From positions 167,355,363 to 167,419,362 of the forward strand of contig CM077116.1 in NCBI GenBank assembly GCA_039619475.1: DNA of 64,000 nt. Reading direction: 5' to 3'. This DNA is from Icerya purchasi. Taxonomy: Eukaryota > Arthropoda > Insecta > Hemiptera > Monophlebidae. This document shows positions 53,800 through 64,000 of this stretch, one piece after another. The position numbers were made by a program, and so were the translations under genes. Numbering within the stretch: the first letter of the stretch is position 1; each line of letters opens with the position of its first letter. A model generated the notes under the pieces. It made no database searches and was not told the DNA's origin. It saw only the letters and a program-made list of their open reading frames with translations.

Positions 53800-54455
53800 A
53801 AAGTGAATCATGTATGGGATATTAATTTGGGGTGAAGTAAAAAAGACGATAATCAAAAAGATTAGTAGTCAGCAAAAGAAATGCTCAAAGGCAATTAGTA
53901 ATATTAGCTGGTGATGAGAGAGAAACGAAATGTCTCCAAGGATGTGCTGCTTTTATCACCAGTTGCTTGAATATAAGACACTGTAAGTATATCATACGAC
54001 GACAAGAAGCAGGACAACGAGGGGAATAATAAGGAGGTATATTTTATTCGACCGAAAGCCGTGAACAGAGTAAGATTGATAATACGGATGAAATAGAATT
54101 AAATTAAGCTGTTAGAACGAACCCCAGAAGATATAATGCAAAAAGAAGTAGGAACTTGGAAAAAAAAAAGTATTAATTAAGCAATAGTTGGTTGATAACA
54201 ATTAAGGAGTGACATTAAGTTAGATAAATTGAGAACTGGCTGTGGCGGAGAATCGACCATTAGTATTTGTCAAACATGTGGAATGGAATTGGTTGTATGA
54301 TGATAAGTAGTTATGTTTTGTTTTTTTTTCTTACTTTTTATAATTATAAAATTAATTTTAATGAAATATTGTAACATATTTTTTGAATAGACGATGATAA
54401 GCGTGTTGGGCACCCACAGACGGGCAGTATCCCTTGAGACTCTTCCCATACATTA
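53800..54455 (+). pseudogene. Decayed CR1-like LINE 3' end, relative of the 9-14 kb element
   Basis: RIMYGILIWGEVKKTIIKKI, ERNEMSPRMCCFYHQLLEY and the PEDIMQKEVGTWKKK block match the end of ORF2 at 13.4-13.8 kb (RILYGIQIWGETKKTEI, ENDEMSPKMYYYYYRLLEY). The 3' UTR keeps GATAAGCGTGTTGGGCACCC and a GGGCAGTATCCC remnant of the hairpin at 14130. Multiple stops make it an old copy. 53401-53799 shows no clear coding match. Confidence 0.65.
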
Positions 54456-56419
54456 TATTAAGTACAACGGCGACTTAAAAGCAGATTATTTTTTTCTACT
54501 CATTGTATTTTTTATTTATTTACATTCGATAGAAGTTTTATTCAATTATTCATTTTGTAAGTTATTCCTGAGTTTTCAATTTCCATGAAATTATGATAAT
54601 TTTATTATTATTTGAGTACCCAGTTTAAGTGCTAATTTTAACTTAGCTGCCTCTACGTTACGCGTGTTGTGTATATTTTACCAATACCTGTTTTTTTCTT
54701 TCCTTTTTAAACGACCTCATAATGGTGGTCTGTTTAATCGCTGACACTAAGCGATGCGGTTAGCCAAATCGAGTAACGCGTTACTCAATAGTTTGCCCGG
54801 AGTATTCACGCTTCGATGTTGTGGAGAAGATAAGATCGTTGTTTCTTGCTACAAGCGTTTATTGCAGGTCTACACCTTGTCCCTTAAGTTCTATTAGCCT
54901 CACGTGAGTGGGCAAACATGTTATTAACCACGGACCAGAAAAAAAAAAAAATATATATATATAAACGAGTTTTAATTTTAAAATGAAAGCCTATTTATTC
55001 GCGAATTGTGCAGTTCTTCGGACCATTAAGTCTCATCTTGATATTTCTAAGGAAGTTCACGATGATGAGGGAATTCGTATGAAGCGAGTATTAGTGATCC
55101 CCAGATTTTTATTCGAATCTGAAAAAACTAATATTCACCGTATACGGTGGAATTAACGCGAACATAATTTAACTAATTTTTGTCTGGTACGGTTTTTATT
55201 GAGGTGAAATTATAATATTGGTACTGTTCAGTAAAGCCACAGTCGCGTTCTCTCATTTCCTTCATTCGCAATTTTTCCTATTTCAGTTTCTACTTCAAAT
55301 GTAACCCTTAATTTTTCTAATTTCTCTCATTCAAAAAAAAAAAATTAAATATACCTCGGTCGTTGATGTTTAAGAAGAGGCTTTCGACCTATTCGAAAAT
55401 ACTCGTAATTCTAAAATAAATAACACTCCCGGTATTTAATAACGACAAACGTACTTTCAGAATTCGATATATTTTGTCTGTTTTCAGTTTTTTCATTCGT
55501 AACGTCGTCGCTTCGTCTTTTTCTTTTTTCAGAACATCTATTACCGTATCCACCGATGAAAATTTCTGCGAAATACAAAAAAAATAGCGGTTTTTAAGTA
55601 ATTATTCGCATAACAGTTTTTTCTAACAACTACTAATTCCCGTTATCAAACGTACGGATCGGACGCTACAATAATGACTGTAATTGCACTATCGAGAATG
55701 GCGTATTTTAAAATGTATTAAATAGGAATTAGTTTCGTGAAAGTTAAAAAATTTACAGGATAATAATTAAGTCTGTTACAATACTACTTTTACAATAAAC
55801 TACCCATTTGTTTTGGCGTATTTTTATTACAGGTGTTCCCGTTTCTGTTTTTACATTAAAACCTGGTTCGTATTTAGTCATAGTCCTTGTTTTTCGTTTT
55901 AAGACGATTTTTTTTTTTTTTCTTTTTTAGGGGACTCCAATAAAATAATCCATCGGTTTAAGAGCTTTCTTTTTTCGCCCGCAATTTATACTAACTTTTT
56001 TCATTGAAACCGATAATATTGTTGCCGCTTTTTAAGATTGCCAGAAAAAAATTGAATCCTTTGCAAACGCACCGAAATGTAGGATGCCATAGAGTTAATG
56101 TGCCCGATAATTGATCACTATTTATCGGGGTCAATCGAACTAGTAATCGCAGTGTACTATCTATTGTTTGCTCGCTTTCGCGTCTTCCTTATCAGCACAT
56201 TGTAATCGACAGACCGATGAGACCGTTCTTTTATTATCTACTTATAAGTTTTCGATTTCGCAGCGTACTAATTATTTGTCAAATTCTACCAGTTGTACTG
56301 TCGTTTATTGCTGGCACTCTTATGTTTATTTATTTATTTTGTTTTTGCTTATTCTGTTTTTTTTAAATATATTTTTTATTATTTCGGTAGTTTACTTTAT
56401 ATTGTTCAGTTAGTCGGAT
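54456..56419. other. Non-coding AT-rich stretch
   Basis: No gene recognised. Simple repeats occur, such as (AT)n near 54951-54962 and several T- or A-runs. Confidence 0.5.
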
Positions 56420-57182
56420 AGATGAGCTGGTCTAAGATGGGCCGCTCGGCAGCCTTCTCCAATTCTAACTAATCGTCTCGAGATGGTTTGTCTCTCAGTT
56501 TGATGGAGGTGAATTCCTCCAACAAACGGAAACTTTCCAGTCCTACTTCCCCTAAATCATTTTACCTTCTTGCTAAAGCTGCTGTTTCCAATGGGAATTT
56601 TATTAGTAGGGTTCCAGCACACAATATTCTTCTTCCAACTAAATCCTGCCATCTTAGACTTTGGCATTCTGTTTATGTATCTCTTTTCACTAATCCTAAT
56701 TCCTTTTATCTCTTGATTAATCCTGTTCCTCCTCCTCGTCCTTGGTTCTATGAGTTTCCCAGTTTGCGTCGGTCCATAATTACTAAATTATCTCGCCTCC
56801 GTTTCTCGCATAGTCTCCTTCCTTCTTCACTAAATCGATTTTCTTTGGCTGCATCTCATAATTATCCATTGGATCCTGAAGGTTCCCAGTATGTTTGCGA
56901 TGCGAATCACGTGCTCTTCGAGTGCTCCGGTTTATCTCGCGAGCGTGAGTTACTTTATTGTCATCTTTTAAAGCTTGGTCTTCCTGCTCCTTTCAACGCC
57001 TCTTATGTTCTTTCTCTACCTACTATCTCTGTTGTTCCTGTCCTAGGAGTGTTCCTTGATTCCATTGTCGACAGAATAAAAATATAATTTCTATTCTATT
57101 CCATGTATCTCTATTCCTTTTTGCTGGGCTAATGCTCTTTGCTAGCAAACCCAAGGGGGGGTAAAAAAAAAAAAAAAAAAAA
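56420..57182 (+). mobile_element. Internally deleted I-like LINE
   Basis: A compact unit of a leader (to 56487), one open frame, a 3' UTR and an A-run (about 57164-57182). The frame starts with gag-like residues but most of it is the pol C-terminus. Gag, endonuclease, RT and RNase H are missing. The unit would depend on an intact relative to move. Boundaries at the 5' side are uncertain. Confidence 0.5.
56488..57087 (+). CDS. I-like pol C-terminal region in a 199-codon open frame
   Basis: An ATG lies at 56503 (MEVNSSNKRKLSS), preceded in frame by a non-ATG opening. From about residue 27 (LAKAAVSNGNFI) the sequence matches the post-RNase H region of the 50 kb element. Shared parts are the LRLWHSVYVSLF block, RLRFSHSLLPSSLNRFSL, YVCDANHVLFECSGLSRERELLY with its C-H-C set, and the PAPFNASYVLSLP end. 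The first 20 residues could be a gag start fused by deletion. The function of the product alone is unknown; it may bind nucleic acid through the C-H-C region. Confidence 0.6.
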   Translation: MSLSLMEVNSSNKRKLSSPTSPKSFYLLAKAAVSNGNFISRVPAHNILLPTKSCHLRLWHSVYVSLFTNPNSFYLLINPVPPPRPWFYEFPSLRRSIITKLSRLRFSHSLLPSSLNRFSLAASHNYPLDPEGSQYVCDANHVLFECSGLSRERELLYCHLLKLGLPAPFNASYVLSLPTISVVPVLGVFLDSIVDRIKI

Positions 57183-57736
57183 ATCTTTGCCCTCGTAGGA
57201 ATTTCGACTTTTGCAAACTGATTTAAACGCTCGAAAAAACACCAGTGCAATAAGTATCAGTAATGCTATTAATAATTTCAGTATCCAAAACAATTTTAAT
57301 AACATCAATAATAATAATAATAACCACTCAGGAGCTCACAACTATTGAGCATGGGTATGGCACACTCGAGGTACCCTAGCTGGCCCTCACCTTGTTTCAC
57401 TAGTCTATAACTAGTCCTCGGGTGAAGCACCTTTCTCTTCATCTTTTGTGGTCTCCCCTGACCAACTTTTGTATTTTTCTGACCCTGATGCTATTGGTGT
57501 ATGCGAGGGCTAAGGATTTTCCTTTTCTTCTGTCCACATTCTGATTATTTAAAAATCCTTAAGCCAAGTTATCCCTGACGGTGGCTGCATGGCATCTAAG
57601 AAAATAGAGGTGTTGCGAACGGAGCCTCTGAGATACCTTTTGCCCCCCCCCCCCCCAAGAGTACATAGAATTACCGTGGTATGGATCACTGCCACGGCAG
57701 ACTGCTGTTTTCTTCCAGTCCTCGCGGGAACAAATA

Positions 57737-58330
57737 TGAATGAAAATAATAATTTAAATCTAAGCAAAAGTCCAGATATAGCCATCGTGAAGCTCAGTAG
57801 TATCCAAATAACAAAAATTCATACAATATAAGAGAACCTGCAAAAGCTGTTTTACCAACAAATCCGTCGGTAACCATTAAGGTGGGGAAACCTACGCAAT
57901 GCATGACATGGACCAAAAAAATGAACAATCACATCATGTGGTGCTACTATTACATTACAAAAATAGAAAGATACCCGTTAAATCGGACACAACTTCTAAA
58001 AATGTTTCCAGAACAATATCCAAAATATTCAAACGTCACCGTTCGTCTACCTACGCAGTGCTCTAAATGTTTCCTTTTTGGACACATCGCGAAGCACTGC
58101 CGTTGTTCCTCTATCGTTCTCAGTTTCCAGGCACGCAGTTTCCGAATGTAGCAATCTACAGGGCCCTCCCACTCGCCGCAATTGTAAAGGCACACCCTGT
58201 GCCAATGATCAATCTTGTCCTGAGCGGCTTAAGCAAAAAGAAATCAAACGTATTATGACGTTTGAAAATATCTCGTTCCAAGAAGCTTTTCAATTCACAA
58301 AGAGCAATTGTATTTCTCAGATCTTCTCAT
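57737..58330 (+). pseudogene. I-like LINE gag with zinc knuckle
   Basis: MNENNNLNLSKSPDIAIVKL may be the start. After broken frames, RLPTQCSKCFLFGHIAKHCR (58045-58105) is a C-x2-C-x4-H-x4-C knuckle. A second Cys-rich part (VSECSNLQGPPTRRNCKGTP, then CANDQSCPERLKQKEIKRIM) and FENISFQEAFQF follow in the next frame. This is the gag C-terminus. Several frameshifts; not functional. Confidence 0.65.
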
Positions 58331-59509
58331 ATGCCCACCGAGCATCTCTTCCAGCAATATTTTTTTTAATCCTCCATCGACTGCTCGCTCTCACTCCCGA
58401 CCCAAATCTCCCACCTTTCACAAAATCCGTAATTCAAAACCTTTCCTTAAATCCTCTCCTCAATTTCTCTTTCTTTCGTCCAATCGTTTCCTATTTCCCT
58501 CTAATGTTTGGACTCTTAACAAATCCCAAATCCTGCTGGTGCCACTGCTCTCCTTGGTTACTCCTGATTCTTTTTTTCACAACTTCTTCACTCTTAATTA
58601 ATGATATTTCTGTGGCCATCATGGAGCTACTTTCTTCGAACAATATTACTCCCTCTTCATCTTTTGTTGACTTTCTTGTTTTCTCACTAATAACATCCAC
58701 TTTAATTAATTTTTCCTTCTTAAACTATTCGAAAAAAAAAACAAAAAAGCGAAAAGGAAAGTGAGAAAAATCGGGGCTGTATTTTCTTCATTATATTACC
58801 TCTCTCTCCTTTTCTACTCCTCCGTTTCTTCCTTCTCGTTTAATCTCCTTTCCACTATTCAATGCGGAACATATTGACCAGTTGATTAACGATTTTATTT
58901 TAGTAATTTTTTCCTTTTATCCCACCTTTTCCGTTTTTATTTCTGAATATATTGATGTTGAAGTGGCTTTAGCCACTAATAGGCATTGGTGTATTTATTC
59001 TATTTTTTTTTTTCATCGAATGGGCTCACGTTAAGATGATTCGCCTAATCTTCGAACTGAGTTGCATTCTATTACTTTTCGTTCTCACCTTTGCTGTTTT
59101 AATTATACAGTGGTGAGATTGTCGGAGTTGTATTACACTGACATGTGAATTATAACTTAAATTCAGCTGGCTCCTTCTGCACGAATATTTCTTATTCTTT
59201 ATCCTTTTATCAAAAAATTATTCTATATCTCCTTCTGTATTATACACAAGCGTGTCCTAGCGTCCTTCTTCCCTTTGCTTTTTTTTTGCCCTTTTGACTT
59301 AGCAGCCCCGACCTACTTCCTCCTGATTTTCGATTGTTCCTGTTTATTTTTCTTTTCTTCGTTACCCACTTATCTTAGTTCTCTGAATACAAATATCTTC
59401 CATTTTGTGGCAACCTTTTATGGTCTTTTCCCCTACTTCTCCCCACTTCATTCACTCCCAATTCTTCTTCTGTTTTTTTAAGATATTCTATAATGGAATT
59501 ACCGCAGTA

Positions 59510-60300
59510 TAAGAGCTAATAAAAATTCATTAGAGAGGTTTATAGGATCTTCATAATGTCAGTGTTGCTTTTCTCTGCGAAACGTGGTCGGACATAAATT
59601 TTAATGTTAGAAGCTTCAGGGCAGTTAAATATGATCGCAATGACGGTTATAGTAGTTTGGTAATCCTGGTTAGAAATTAAGTTCCATTCTATGCTTATCT
59701 TCTCCATGGTCCCAATCTACCTAACATTGTTCACATCCCCATTCAGTCTTCTTCTGCACGTCTTATTAACATTGTTCCTATCTATGTTTCGCCCAGTTTC
59801 GACCTTTGTCGCTTCCCTCTTTCATCGTTTTTTAATTCTATCCAGTATCGTTTTTTCATCGGTGATGACTAAAATGATCATTCTCTTTTACGGTAGTGAT
59901 CCTGTTTTTATCCTAATAACTCCTGTCAGTTTTTCTCTTCCGTCTGATTCCAAGCTTATTGATTCTCCTGGTTGGAATCTTTCCAGAACTAGCTGGCCTC
60001 TATTCCGATCTCTGATCGACTCGCCTCTCCCTCACATTCATTCAGATTATGATCCGATACCTCTCTATAATTCCTTTTTACATTCCTTAATATCTGCTCT
60101 TTCTTTATCTTCTTCTACCCGTCATCCGTCATCATTTATTTACCGTTGTAAGGCATTATCGCTTTGGTGGAATGAGGAATGTAAGGCAGCTATCCTACGA
60201 CTGAAAATTTTCTGGCTCAAAAAAAACAGGCTAACGGGGCAGCTAAATTTCTGCGCTAAGTTTTCTAGAATTACTCTTCTTGCAAGATTTGGAAAATAGC
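59510..60300 (+). pseudogene. I-like pol: endonuclease and linker remnants
   Basis: VRANKNSLERFI-like text and VAFLCETWSDINFNVRSFRA (the Glu-bearing ETW block) at about 59500-59610 are followed by DGYSSLVILVRN, INIVPIYVSPSFDLC and FIGDD. From 59950, WNLSRTSWPLFRSLIDSPLP and CKALSLWWNEECKAAI match the linker of the 48 kb element. Frames shift repeatedly. The SDH box was not found. Confidence 0.65.
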
Positions 60301-60359
60301 CGCAGTCTTCAAATTCCCATTCTCTCCTCCCGCTTCTAAATTCAGTATTCCCGACGATA

Positions 60360-60735
60360 GCCTTATTCCTTTTGTTGATTCTGTTGCTCCAGCTTATGTT
60401 CCTTCTTTTGATGATTTGTTTCTCCATTTCCGCAAAATTCTCCTCCGCACTTCCTCACTTCGACTTATTGTGCCGGAACATTCTCTTTCCTTAGTTAATC
60501 TTTCGATTTCTCCCTCTAAGTATTCTTATACTATCTTTACCCTTCAACCCTATAACCCTGCTTTGGTTAATCTATCCTTAAACAATATACCTCTTTCTCG
60601 TGTTAATTGCTTCTGTTATCTTGGTACCTTTCTTGATGGTCGTTTGTCCTTCTCTGAACATATCAGATATCTTTCTGCGTCTGATATCAAAAGGCTAAAC
60701 TTGCTGAAAGCTGATACGGACTCGGTACGTATATT
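60360..60735 (+). pseudogene. I-like RT with the catalytic core deleted
   Basis: The pre-RT text (VDSVAPAYVPSFDDLF) passes almost directly into the post-catalytic part. That part is LVNLSISPSKYSYTIFTL, VNCFCYLGTFLDGRLSFSEH, RLNLLK. Motifs from APGxDG through FADD are absent, so a large internal deletion removed the active site. Confidence 0.7.
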
Positions 60736-61340
60736 TTCTTGTATTTGTGATGTTCTAGTCGAGTAGCATTGAGCTATGAGAAATTAATAAAACTTTGTAA
60801 TTACGGTAAATGAAGAGAGCGAATCTTTTATTGTCTGTTATCAGTATTATCTTTTTTCGCTTCTAATCGCGTCGGTCAGATAGTCCGTTTACCGTTTACC
60901 TTCGCGAGTCGGCTAGTTGGTTAGGCGGTATATATTTAGCTTTTCGGCTAAGTCGTCTCCGTATTATTACTTCGTGTGAAGACCTTGTTTTTTCTAGTCG
61001 CCATTAAAATAATTTCGTTTTGTTATCATTTATAATTTTTTCTCGGCGAGTATTTTGTGAATCATTTTGTTCTATTTTATCCGTTGCTATTATGAAATGA
61101 AATAAATTTTTGTATTTACCGTGTAAATTCTGCCCCATTATTTCCGCGTAAATTCGCTGGACGCCGCGTTGGAAGGACACCGTGAGTCGAATCGCAGTGA
61201 GTGGCGAGTGTATTCCTATTGTGTATATTTCGTGTTCTGCTTTTTTTATGATTTACATGCTTATTTTTGTTCGTGCTTACCTCATGTCCCGGTAAGGTCG
61301 AAGAAAGGGGTCGCCAATTAAACTGAGTAGCGACCCCTAT
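60736..61340. mobile_element. Foreign insert, possible solo LTR or non-autonomous element
   Basis: The I-like pol is continuous when this is removed: RIFSC on the left resumes as IYKSIIRSEFYYCSSIYG on the right. ATATT flanks both sides (60730-60734 and 61340-61344). Inside are a TATATATTTAG box (60930), an AATAAA-like signal (61101) and a terminal GGTCGC/GCGACC hairpin (61308-61336). I see no clear TG-CA ends, so the class is uncertain. Confidence 0.4.
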
Positions 61341-62230
61341 ATTCTTATTTCTTTTTATAAATCTATTATCCGTTCCGAATTTTATTATTGTTCTTCAATT
61401 TATGGCTGTGCATCCAAGTCCCGTCTCTCTAAACTAAATGTAATTAAAAAATTTCGCCTTCGTCTTTGTAAATTCTCTTCAATTTCTGCTGTTCTTGCTG
61501 AATCTAATTCGTCACCCCTGTCCGTTCGTAGATCCTATTTAGGCTATCATTTCCCTGTTAAATGCCTTTCACTCGCGTTCTCTACTTTTGTTCAGTTCTT
61601 CCTTTCGATTTATAATAGCTGACGCTTTACTCCTAGGAAAACCCTTATTCTAACATTTATTTCACATTGTCTTATTTTATTTTGACCTCACACTATCTCC
61701 TTCAACGCAATCTGCCCTATTTTTTCTTTAACTACACTGATCTCTGGCATCCTCCTAAGGTATTTATTCTTCCCTCATTGTCTAAAAACCTCCCCCAAGC
61801 CGTACTTATATAGGTATTCTACACACTATCAATTCCCTATTTCCCTCTCATGTTACCATTTACACGGATTGTTCGAAGGGGTCTGGTGGTATTGGTACTT
61901 CTTTCATCCTTCCTGATTTTAACCTATCACAATCTTTTCCTCTTCCTTATTTTTGTTCCATATTCATAAATGAATTGTTGACTATCCTACGTTTAATTAT
62001 TTTCATCGGATCACTTTACTCCAATTTTTTAATTATCTCTGACCTCTTGAGCGCCTTTCAGGCCATATCTTCTACTGATCATTCGTGTGACTTTGTTATC
62101 CTTTGTATATGTTCACTCATTCGTAATCTTTCCTCTCCCCATTCCATTAATATTGATTTGCCCGAGGGTATCTAGCCACTCGGGCATATTCGGTAATGAA
62201 GCGGCTGATTCCTTGGCTCGGGCTTTTGTT
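61341..62230 (+). pseudogene. I-like pol: RT thumb and RNase H remnants
   Basis: SEFYYCSSIYGCASKSRLSK and AVLAESNSSPLSVRRSYLGY match the 49.6-49.8 kb region. Further on, IYTDCSKGSGGIG, LIISDLLSAFQAIS and SSHSGIFGNEAADSLARA are three RNase H blocks in changing frames. The first catalytic Asp (YTD) is present. Confidence 0.7.
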
Positions 62231-62303
62231 TCTTTTCGCCTTTTTTTTTTTAAATTCCATCCGCTAATCTTCTATCAACATATAAAAGCTTTCATATCAG
62301 CTA

Positions 62304-62729
62304 TTGGTATCGGATATTTACGCTTCCTCCTTTTTTAGTAATTATTCATTTCATCTGTCTGTTCAGTCTACTCTTCCTCCCTATTCGTGGTTTCGTTTGC
62401 ATCTCTCTCTTCGACGTTCTGATGTTGTTTCCGTTGTTCATATGCGTTTTGGTCATTCTCTGCTGCCATTATCTAAATTTCGCTTTTCCCTGATTTCCTA
62501 CCCACATTGTCCTCTCCATCCTGATGATGTAATTACTTCCAACGATGATCATTTGTTCTTCCGAGGTTCATCTGTTTCTTTGGAGCACTCTGCTTTGTAT
62601 TCCTATTTGTTAAGGCTCGGACTTTTTACTTCTTTTTGTGCTTCTTATATTCTGTCGTTTCCTTACCTACTAGTTATTCCTGCTATTTATTCCTTTTTAT
62701 TAAAGATTTCTAATCGGATTAAAATATAA
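62304..62729 (+). pseudogene. I-like pol C-terminal region
   Basis: A 141-codon open frame with VQSTLPPYSWFRLHLSLRRSD, MRFGHSLLPLSKFRFSL and a degraded zinc-binding part (SNDDHLFFRGSSVSLEHSALY, lacking the Cys residues of its relatives). It ends at the same SNRIKI as the 57 kb copy. Confidence 0.7.
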
Positions 62730-62844
62730 CCGACTTCTTTTCTTTCTATTTGTTTCTCGGTTGACGAGCCCACGAAAAAAAAAAAAAAAAAAAAAAAATC
62801 ACTACGGAAAATAATAGCTACTAAGGAGTTTTTCTTTTGTTTTT

Positions 62845-63305
62845 TTACCTTTTGGGCTCGTCAACCAAGGACTTTTACCCAAAAACAAATGGAAAGGAAA
62901 GAAGTCGGTTATATTTTAGTCCGATTAGAAATCTTTGATATAAGTGAACAAATAACAGGAATAACTAGCAGGAAATGAAAAGACAGGATATAAGAAACAC
63001 AATAAAGAGTAGGAAGCACAAGCCTCAACAAATAGGAATACAAAGCAGAACACTCCACAAGAAGAGATGAACACTGTAAGACATGATCGGCGTCGCAAAT
63101 AACTGCACTATCAGGATGGAAAGGACAACGTGGGGAAAAAATCAGGGAAAGGCGAAATCTAGAGAAAGTCAATAGAGAATAGCTGCAACACATACGAACA
63201 AATCAGAACTACGAAGAGATGGAAACAAAAGAAACCGTAAATACGGAGGACGAATAGACTGAACAGACATAAAAGGAACAACTGTTGAAGCTACCGGGGA
63301 GTTAA
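62845..63305 (-). mobile_element. I-like LINE 3' fragment, minus strand, tail-to-tail with the preceding copy
   Basis: On the minus strand: SVQSIRPPYLRF, the 62909-63193 frame (RFRLSLIFSPRCPFHPDS, VICDADHVLQCSSLLVECSALY, ending SNRTKI), then a 3' UTR with GGTTGACGAGCCCA like that at 62760. The A-tail side faces the A-run of the plus copy across about 45 bp. It is 5'-truncated at about 63305. Confidence 0.75.
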
Positions 63306-64000
63306 ACGTCATGTTCGCAACTAAATGCGGGATGCACACCATCAACTTTACCAGCGCAGTAAGATCTCGAAGGAAAAGAAAATTGTTTCCATCTTAAAAT
63401 TACTAATTGTCTTTGCTGAAGTAACATACAATTAAAGCACAATGACGTAGTTTTTTAAATAAATAAATAAATATATGTATATTTATATGTATAATAAACC
63501 GGAGGAAACGTTTTCAGAGCCATGAATTTATTATTGTTCTTTATAGAAGTTATTTCGATTCTAAGAAAAAAATGTCTACAAACCGATATTTGTTGCTCTT
63601 GCTGAAGTTTAAAGAGCACGTCGTTTGTCGAATCTTCCGCCGAATCAAATACCGTTTCATGCCCTAAGTAGTGACGAAGCGTATGACTCGTTAATCTCGA
63701 ATTACCGTACGAATGTACGGTGCTGCCTTGAACCCAAGCTTGCAACGTCTTGTACAAATGATGCAATGACAGGTGATTTTTCTACCGGTGCGAGAAGAAA
63801 AAATTCAACGGTCAAAATAGTTTTAAATCTACGCGAGGTGTAATTATTACCTGTATTATTGTAAGTCGGTGTGTCGCCGTGCGCATTTAAACAATAATTC
63901 ATTTTAGCGCTCAGAGATGAACGCAAATTTTTCATAAACAATTACAAATGTGTTACTTGTACTCACATAATTAATCAAGTAAAATACGTAAGTTGAGAAT
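63306..64000. other. Non-coding end of window
   Basis: Short overlapping frames on both strands (63455-63941) have no recognisable motif. No repeat seen. Confidence 0.45.

Larger units (their letters stand above)
57250..62799 (+). mobile_element. I-like LINE, long but heavily degenerate
   Basis: Ordered remains of a whole element. A G/C-richer leader (57340-57730, with a 12-C run at about 57643) is followed by gag (57737-58330), endonuclease (59510-59890), linker (59950-60300) and an RT with most of its core deleted (60360-60735). After a roughly 0.6 kb foreign insert (60736-61340) come the RT thumb, RNase H (to 62230) and the C-terminal region (62304-62729). A 3' UTR and A-run (62776-62799) close it. 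The sense strand is again pyrimidine-rich. Confidence 0.72.

Noticed and set aside
54951..54970. Short A-run and TA-repeat as a regulatory element
   Set aside because: Simple sequence common throughout the window, with no gene nearby.

Overview
The window looks like an AT-rich intergenic stretch of an arthropod, most likely insect, nuclear genome. I found no convincing host gene, rRNA, tRNA or CRISPR array. Nearly all recognisable sequence is transposable element or virus-derived. Pointers to an insect are several Jockey-type LINEs with gag zinc knuckles, CR1/Daphne-like and I-like (RNase H-bearing) LINEs, Penelope-like elements (PLEs) with a GIY-YIG endonuclease, and a repeat with the architecture of a densovirus (insect parvovirus) end.

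Layout. 1-6.7 kb is mostly unannotated AT-rich DNA with an orphan hammerhead-ribozyme-like motif (2564-2604), an I-like RNase H scrap and a decayed RT. 6.75-16.6 kb is a nearly complete Jockey-type LINE (gag, then pol through a TAATG overlap). It is split by a 5.1 kb CR1-like LINE (9070-14207) that has a complete 979-codon ORF2. 17.0-19.8 kb and 20.7-23.3 kb are two further Jockey-type copies on the minus strand. 25.6-29.35 kb holds PLE copies in head-to-tail arrangement on the minus strand. 29.4-31 kb is a large palindrome flanked by divergent copies of an unidentified ORF. 33.98-39.58 kb is bounded by an imperfect inverted repeat and contains a Jockey RT fragment. 40.3-42.87 kb is a rearranged tandem array of the same palindrome-and-ORF repeat as at 30 kb. 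42.9-47.36 kb holds a minus-strand and a plus-strand PLE meeting head to head. 47.6-51.0, 56.4-57.2, 57.25-62.8 and 62.85-63.3 kb are I-like LINE copies with a striking pyrimidine-rich sense strand.

How things work together. The LINEs encode endonuclease and RT for target-primed retrotransposition. The PLEs combine an RT with a GIY-YIG nuclease and carry hammerhead motifs in their terminal repeats that would process tandem transcripts. Most copies carry frameshifts, stops or truncations. The intact reading frames are the Jockey gag, the CR1-like ORF2, one GIY-YIG ORF and a 166-codon ORF of unknown function.

The most unusual item is the palindrome/ORF repeat at 29.4-31 and 40.3-42.9 kb. A roughly 0.5 kb palindrome with an internal hairpin occurs in both flip and flop orientations. 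It is followed by a TATA-like box and a short first ORF, and it occurs as a head-to-head junction and as a tandem of right-end/ITR/left-end units. That is what integrated parvovirus-type concatemers would look like. No NS1 helicase or capsid gene is visible, so this stays a hypothesis.
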